64,000 nucleotides of DNA, from the NCBI RefSeq assembly GCF_024679095.1, contig NW_026111752.1, positions 171,695-235,694 on the forward strand, given 5' to 3'. Position 1 is the stretch's first letter. The number at the start of each line of letters is the position of its first letter. Below, one piece after another: positions 58,192-64,000 of the stretch. A model generated the notes under the pieces. It searched no databases. It saw only the letters and a program-made list of their open reading frames with translations, and was not told the DNA's origin. A program made the translations under genes and the position numbers. The stretch is from Eriocheir sinensis. Lineage: Eukaryota > Arthropoda > Malacostraca > Decapoda > Varunidae.

Positions 58192-58915
58192 TTGATGTAT
58201 CCGTGTTAGTCATGGTCCGAAAGAGCTCCCAGTCCGCTCGATCTAATTTCCAACGCGGTAGTCGAGGTGACGGTTGGAAGGTGGAATGGGAGTTGAAGAT
58301 GGGGTAGTGGTCGCTGCCATGTAGATCCTTTGATATTTCCCACCTAAAATCCATGTATGCATCGGGGGAACTGAGTGAGAGGTCAATAATTGACAGTGTA
58401 TCCGTTTGCATATGCCGTGTTGGATGACCGGTGTTAAGTATGCAGAGGTCTAATTCTTCAATTACAGATGCCACAGTGGCTCCTCTTGGGTTGCTGGTGG
58501 TATCTTCCCATAGTGTATGGCGACTGATGAAGTCGCCGAGTAGCAAGAACGGTGAGGGCAATTGGCGTACCAGTGTCAGGAGGTCTTGCTTATTGAGTGG
58601 TGTATTGGGTGGAAGATACAGGGAGCATATATTATTGGTACGTGTAATGTGGATTTGAGCAGCAGTAGCCTGCACTGGAGTGTTAAGTGAGAGCGGAGTG
58701 CGTGCTATGTCGTTGGAGATGAGGAGACACGTACCTCCAGAAGGAGCTTGTGTGGGATCAGCTGGAGAGTATATACAACTGTAACTACGTTGGGGAGGAT
58801 GAGCGTATGCTCCTAACAGTGTCTCCTGAAGGCAGAGACACTGTGGCTTGGAATCTTTAATGAGAAGGTGGAGATCCTCCCAGCTTCCTCGCAACCCTCG
58901 GCAGTTCCACTGCAA
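58148..58915 (-). CDS. APE-type endonuclease domain of I-clade LINE
   Basis: 255-residue frame from an ATG. QWNCRGLRGSWEDLHLLI carries the first metal-site Asn, CLCLQETLLG the catalytic Glu, FLLLGDFISRHTLW the GDF block (usual GDFNxHH has Asn replaced), NTGHPTRHMQTDTLSIIDLS the substrate loop and LHGSDHYPIF the final Asp-His. The loss of the Asn after GDF would probably weaken nicking. Target-site nicking is the known role in LINE integration. Confidence 0.87.
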   Translation of the reverse strand: MQWNCRGLRGSWEDLHLLIKDSKPQCLCLQETLLGAYAHPPQRSYSCIYSPADPTQAPSGGTCLLISNDIARTPLSLNTPVQATAAQIHITRTNNICSLYLPPNTPLNKQDLLTLVRQLPSPFLLLGDFISRHTLWEDTTSNPRGATVASVIEELDLCILNTGHPTRHMQTDTLSIIDLSLSSPDAYMDFRWEISKDLHGSDHYPIFNSHSTFQPSPRLPRWKLDRADWELFRTMTNTDTSIDDLETTEDAVNFF

Positions 58916-59369
58916 GATCTTGAATTTTAGTTAATTTTCTTCAGGGCGCCCCCGGAGAGGGACCTCCCTGTAACAGCACCGAGATTTCGCTGGAGGGTTG
59001 ACCCCAGCGCAAGCGTTTTCTTTATCGGCCCCAGGGCCGATGTGACGGGCCGGGGAACACCTAAATTTCCCCGTCCTCTTGCTCCCGCCGGCGGCTTACT
59101 CACCCTGCCCCCCGAACCTTCCGCCACTCTGGCGAAGCGGCAAGAGGGAGGGACACGGGTGGAGCCTCCAGCACAGACTGTGCGGAGGCGGTGGACACGG
59201 GCGCTGGCAGGTTCGCGCCGTGGCCTTGATTGGCAGCGGTCACCGGCTGAGGGTCAGCTGGGGCCGCTGTTGCAGGGGTATTGGCTGCAGCCGACACCCG
59301 GGGTTCTTCCAGCGACCCAGAGTCGGGAGCTGGAGAAGGCACTTTAGCAGGAGGGGTGTCCTGCAGGGA

Positions 59370-60552
59370 CTAGTCGCTGCGCGTGCGCTTTTGCTGATGG
59401 GGCTCATTGCGGCCATCAGCAGGCGTCTTATTAGATGAAGCGGACTTAGTAGGTTGACTTAGAGTTGTGGGAGGGGCAGTCTTGGCAGAGGAAGAACGGC
59501 GATGGGCATCGGTGTTGAGGGCAGCGGCATACGACATTCCGGGGTTGTCCATCTTTGTAAGGGCAAGTTGTTTAGCCTCAGCGAAGGTTACCCTTTCCTG
59601 GTTGTGTATTTTGAGCACTTCCCTCTCAAAGAGGAAGCGCTCACAAACCTTTGATGACGCAGGATGAGCTTCACCGCAGTGGTAACAACGCACAGGTCCA
59701 GGGCAGTCGTCACCGTGGTTATCCATTCCACATGACACACATATTTTTGCTAGGTCCTTTTTCAAGCGCCGACAGGTCTGGGTGACGTGACCATACGCTT
59801 GAGAATAGAAGCACCTTCTTGGGTTGGGGACATAGGGCTTCACATTCAAATTTAGCCAAGCTAGCTTAACTGTCTTGGGCGGTACTAGTCGGTTGAAGGT
59901 AATAAACAAGGTTGGTGTAGGTGTGAATATTCCGTCTACCTTTCGTAGCACACGGCGTACTGAAGCCACATCGTAGTTTTGGGTTCTGTAACCAGTCGTT
60001 CTTCTGAGTAGCGGAGTAAGTCCCGTGAAAAGATAACACCCGAGATTGGTTCATGGTGGCGTGGAGAGAGCAGGACACTGATGCACCCGGAACAGAGGTG
60101 AGGGCGTGGAGCTTTGAGCTCTCTCCCGGTGACGAAACTTCAACTCACAAGGTACCGTCCCCTTGTGGCGTGAACTTGGGCTCACGGCCACAAGCCTTGA
60201 CCAGACAACGGTGCAATTCAAAAATATCCAGGTCGTTTATCGGGCAATCATCCACAGACTTGACTGTAATGTACTTTTCATATGAAGCAGGTTCATACAT
60301 ATCAGGCAACACTTCTGTTTGGGAAATTGGGGAGTTCCCAGGTCTACGTGAACTATTCCGTGGACCTTTGTGTCGCACGGACTTGTCTTGGTCAGCCCCT
60401 CTAGGAGGTAGGGACTTTACAGAGGCACCACCAGGAGCCGTGAAAGGCTCCAAGGTGGCGATGAGGGAGGACCGTGTGGGTGTTTCCGAAGACGGGCTGA
60501 CGTCAGGGAGAGAGGCAGGCCGGGGCAAAGACAATTTACCCATACAAAACAA
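59370..60552 (-). pseudogene. ORF1 (gag-like, CCHC zinc knuckles) of I-clade LINE
   Basis: The 60552-60145 frame starts MFCMGKLSLPRPASLPDVSP and includes SVDDCPINDLDIFELHRCLV. Frame changes near 60130 and 59960 lead to 59969-59370, with PPKTVKLAWLNLNVKPYVPN and three knuckles: CFYSQAYGHVTQTC (His present, first two Cys reduced to one), CVSCGMDNHGDDC and CYHCGEAHPASSKVC. It would act as the nucleic-acid chaperone of the LINE particle. Ends in a low-complexity Ser/Pro/Lys tail. Confidence 0.8.
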
Positions 60553-61124
60553 AAAGTTTCATTTCCCCACACCCCCACCCACCACGGAGCCCAACAAGGA
60601 GAGGCTGGATGTTGGAGCCAGACCGCACCCAACAGCCCCAGGGGTAATGGGGAAGTATACGCAGCCACTGCCAGGCGTTTAAAGGCGGTCGCGGGACCGT
60701 TGCGATCGCCCACCCGGCAGTGACCGCTTGACCCTAGCCATCGCATGGCCCTAGCCAGCTCACGACCAGCCTATTGATTCAATGGGGCCACACTGAACCG
60801 CAACCCTCCCACCAAAGGAGCGTGTTGCCCACCGAGGGGAACTACACTCTCCCTCGCGGTGGACTCAACTCCCAGATGAGAGGGCACGGGGAGTATACGG
60901 GACGCCACGCACGGCAAACACGTGGGGAGACAATGGCCCTGCCCAGTAGGCCTCCTCTACCGGTGATGAAGGGGGAGCACTTGGTCCACGAGGCCGGCGG
61001 ACATCGAGTAATATCAAGGTAGGCAAGCCACTACAAAAGGTGGTGCCGCCGACCTGGCTTCAAGCCCCGTCACCAAGACAAGGTGACTCCCCTTCGACGG
61101 GGGTAGTACCCGGAGGTGATGGTT

Positions 61125-61285
61125 GTAATGCTGATGGTGGTGGTGATGAAGGTGGTGGTGGTAGTGATGATGATGACAGTGGTGGTGTGGTGGTGTTAGT
61201 GATGACAGTGGTGGTGTTGGTGATGTGGTGGCGGTGGTGATACTGGTGCTAGTGGTGGTGGTGAAGGCGGCGGTGGTGCTTGGTG
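61125..61285. repeat. (GGT/GAT)n low-complexity
   Basis: Interrupted ggtggtgatgatg-type trinucleotide runs at the 5' edge of the LINE. Confidence 0.9.
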
Positions 61286-61289
61286 CTCA

Positions 61290-61915
61290 GTGATACTTAC
61301 TGATAACTAAATGCAGGGAAAAAATAATTCCTAATTCATTAGTGGTTAGGTTTCACAAGCAAGGTGACAATGCCATGATGTGGGCCTTGTTTCCCCAGCC
61401 AGGTTAAATCTTGCTTTAATCATAAATAAAGATATATTCGCTGTAACACTGCGGAGCAAATTTTACTCTGCTTGTCAACAGTCGCATTCAATTATTATTT
61501 TTATTATTTTCCTCACTGCTCCAGCGATTTAGCGCCAAACACCGTCACAGACCACTTTTTCCCAAAATGCATAAAAATACACATAAGTAAATTGAATAGA
61601 GGTAACACCCTTCCCCAGTGATGAGCTATGCACATTACCATTCCCACGTCTCCAAGAGTCCAGTGAGCAACTGATTTGAGTGACGGGCTGATGGAGGTCA
61701 GGGTTGCCAAGTCTCATGAATGGGCGATTACCAACTCCACGAATATTCATAGCCAAACTGAGTGTTTTATTACCAAATTTCCTGTGTGTGTGATTTATTA
61801 TTTTTTAAAGAAAGGTCCGCCATGTTATTAGTGATAAAAAAAATATTAAAATAAAGAAAAATAGAAAATCTACTACTTACCAAGTGCAGCTTGCAGGTTG
61901 TAGTGCATTGCTGGA
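61290..61915. other. no recognisable gene
   Basis: AT-rich flank of the hAT remnant; short open frames only. Confidence 0.5.
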
Positions 61916-61921
61916 AGGTAG

Positions 61922-63060
61922 TCAATCAAATAGAGCATCCAAGGAGTCGGAGATATCGTCACATGCAGTGCCATCCACCTTGCGTATATGGTAATACATG
62001 TCCACAGAGAATTTCTCCAACATGTTATTTGTGATTTTCAAGTTCTTGCAGCATTTCGCTAGCATGATGAGAGTGGTGCGTATTCGCAAAATTGCTTGAA
62101 GCATTTTCAGTTTCATCCTGTTGCGTACCTTCGTCTTGACGGCATTTGCGTGGGAAAAAATCCTCTCCACGTCTGCATTACTAGCTGGAGTTGTCAGACA
62201 TGCCAAAGCGTAGCCAGCAAGCTCCTGATAAGGTTTTCTGTCTCCTTCCTTATATTTTTTTTTATTGCAGACCAAAACTGGACTGGGTCATCAGGTATTC
62301 CACTCCCAAATATTTCCTCATTATTCCATGGATGGTACAAAATTCGACGATATTGTTCTTCACATGCTTCTAAGGAGCCTTCCATTAAATAAGAAAATGG
62401 TAGGTCAGTAAAGGCTGGTCTATTAATGTGCGTTAGGATATTTACTGGAGACAGCTTGCACAAACTATCAAACAGGCTTCTATTCTTTGGCAAGCGCATC
62501 TTGACTTAAGCAACTAGCTCAACAAGCAGATCTTGACAGCGCTTTTGTAGAGCTAAGAGACGCTCTGCCTCTTGCTCACCTGAGAGAGCTCTTTTGCACT
62601 CCATAGAAAACTTTTCTCCAAAATCAGTCATATTCAGTGGTAGTAGTGAGCCATCTTCACTGTAGACTCGCCTATTCAAGGATTTTAAATGAATATCCAA
62701 TTCGTGCAGAAGCTGGGAGGGACTGACATTAGTAGACTGGAAGGGTGCGCTAACTCTCTCGAATTCGGTAACAATAGGTGAACAAAATACAAAGTAAAGG
62801 TACTTGCTGGCATCACTAAACATTTCCCATAAAGTGCGAGCTTTGTAGCGTACTTCCTGTGATCCCTGTACACTAGCACACTGAAAGTAAGCTCTAAGTT
62901 CCAACCAATTCACCAAAATATTGAATGTCACTTTTCCCCTCACAAGCCATCGGGTTGCTGAGAGAGTTATGAATGGGAGTGATGTTCCTGGGGCGAGATT
63001 TATCATTCCATTTACCAGATCTCTGTCTGGTAAGTTTCGCGGTATCTCCGCCCACCCGGT
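61922..63060 (-). pseudogene. hAT-derived transposase (DUF4371-type), decayed copy 2
   Basis: Minus strand. 63000-62506 reads GTSLPFITLSATRWLVRGKV, FNILVNWLELRAYFQCASVQ, SQEVRYKARTLWEMFSDASK and LNMTDFGEKFSMECKRALSG. 62499-62194 reads ILYHPWNNEEIFGSGIPDDP. After a frameshift in an A-tract (about 62260), 62275-61922 carries hATC: YQELAGYALACLTTPASNAD then VERIFSHANAVKTKVRNRMK. The N-terminal finger and first half of the core are missing. Related to 49815-51085 in the opposite orientation. Confidence 0.87.
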
Positions 63061-63404
63061 AAATCTGCATTCATTCCTCCACACTCCTCGCGAAGCCACT
63101 CACGCCATTCACCTCAGCAGCCCCAGCTTCCCCACGCCCACGCTCATTGCTTGGCTGCACCAGTGAGGCATGATGATAATGGCCCCCTAGCCAATTTTGG
63201 TTGCGAGGGATGAGTATGGGCAAACATTAGAATAATACCCAATCTTGTGATAGCGAGGCACGCTATTGACATTAGCGACGGAAAACTAGGAAGGTAACAC
63301 AAAAAATGTTCAGAATATAGGCTACATAAGCGAGTATATTTTTGTTTCAAGGATAAATATACAAGTAACGTGTAATTGAGGGACTGAAACGCTAATTATT
63401 TGTT
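63061..63404. other. no recognisable gene
   Basis: Mixed sequence between the hAT remnant and the MITE. Confidence 0.5.
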
Positions 63405-63408
63405 TTAA

Positions 63409-63906
63409 CCCGGCAGCGTCGGTGGCCCCATTTTGGGGCTCCCGCAAGTCGGTCCGCTGAAACGGCTGACCCAGTTTTGTGTTCGGCTCAAAACGCCTAA
63501 TTCGAGCTAATTGTAAGCGGTAGCGGTATAGAGCAACCCACAATGCATGAACTGGGTCATTGTGGTGGGTGATTGATCCTGAGGTAGGCTTATTTGTCAT
63601 AGGAGGTGCTGTAAGGTCATGGCAGACTGAATTAGCTATCCATACAGTAATCACTTGTCAAACTCTCTAAAGTAGACAACAAGCGACTCTCGGCTAGATG
63701 CCACGTGTCACGAGACTGTTTATTTTGTAACAAACACCACCCAAAAAGAATGGAGTTTGAGTATAAGTAAATAATTTCAACGGCTCTATGGTTATGGTAG
63801 GAGTACTCTGATATACGTTCCATGCTCTTTTCTCAGTCTCAAAATGCAGTGTAATGTTGCCGTTTCTTGGCCACTTCTCGGCTTTCCCATAGCCGAAGCC
63901 CACGGG
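63409..63906. mobile_element. piggyBac-like MITE, copy 2 (498 bp)
   Basis: Same ends as copy 1 (CCCGGCAGCG ... GCCCACGGG), with TTAA at 63405-63408 and 63907-63910. It has 48 extra bases (about 63635-63682) relative to copy 1, bounded by the trinucleotide agc. Confidence 0.87.
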
Positions 63907-64000
63907 TTAAGGCAGTATTTACGCCTGTGCAATACACATGTCTTAATTTTGAAGTATGTTTATTAGTAAACAAACGACACGTGAAAGCCGAACTACAGCA

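Larger units (their letters stand above)
55013..61110 (-). mobile_element. I-clade LINE, near full length (about 6 kb)
   Basis: Minus strand, in order: 5' UTR (about 61110-60560, GC-rich), ORF1 gag with CCHC knuckles (60552-59370, frameshifted), endonuclease (58915-58148), linker (58191-57815), RT (57885-56344) and RNase H with C-terminal finger (56148-55276). The 3' UTR ends in ggcgccatatgaccctgcag, then (ATC)n at 55013-55030. A related truncated copy is at 33030-36115. Frameshifts in ORF1, at the linker and in RNase H indicate a dead copy. The 5' limit is an estimate. Confidence 0.87.

Noticed and set aside
60053..60682. 209-residue plus-strand frame
   Set aside because: Antisense shadow of the LINE ORF1/5' UTR.

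Overview
This is eukaryotic, repeat-saturated DNA with no intact single-copy host gene that I can recognise. The (TTAGG)n arthropod telomere motif, the density of dinucleotide microsatellites, tRNA-derived SINEs and the LINE and hAT families present suggest an arthropod, most likely a decapod crustacean (inference, not tested). Almost every long reading frame belongs to a mobile element, usually with frameshifts or stops.

Layout. 1-10 kb: a decayed hAT transposase with its 3' terminal repeat (1.9-4.1 kb), SINE copies, a 5'-truncated jockey-like LINE (6.3-7.0 kb) and many microsatellites. 10-16 kb: a GC-rich repetitive block, a MULE-type transposase remnant between inverted repeat-rich arms, and a divergent 28S rRNA segment split by a SINE. 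16.5-19.3 kb: a decayed C2H2 zinc-finger array, a second SINE type, a Harbinger-like TIR element with TAA target duplications, and a minisatellite.

19.3-31.4 kb: two head-to-head copies of an intron-containing, tyrosine-recombinase-like (Crypton-like) element. They are separated by a nested inverted repeat with a 79-bp satellite at its centre. The left copy is interrupted by a 4.8-kb ZMYM1-like hAT element, which itself carries three tandem duplicated exons and, in its first intron, a foldback element with a (TTAGG)n core. The right copy is interrupted by a LINE fragment. 31.6-37.6 kb: a second zinc-finger/repeat unit, an I-clade LINE, a Ty3/gypsy remnant and a piggyBac-like MITE. 38.4-41.0 kb: the third and best preserved tyrosine-recombinase-like copy.

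42.6-47.5 kb: a nearly intact DDE-type (DUF7869-like) transposon with a split gene and inverted repeats. 48.9-54.7 kb: LINE and hAT remnants, including a CR1-like LINE inserted into an RTE-like LINE. 55-61 kb: a near full-length I-clade LINE. 61.9-63.1 kb: another hAT remnant. 63.4-63.9 kb: a second copy of the piggyBac-like MITE.

The most unusual items are the tyrosine-recombinase-like family with two introns at identical positions between copies, the foldback element carrying telomeric repeats with a perfect 8-bp target duplication, the triplicated exon, and the degenerate 28S segment with an inserted SINE. Family names rest on reading motifs in translations by eye; no database search was possible.
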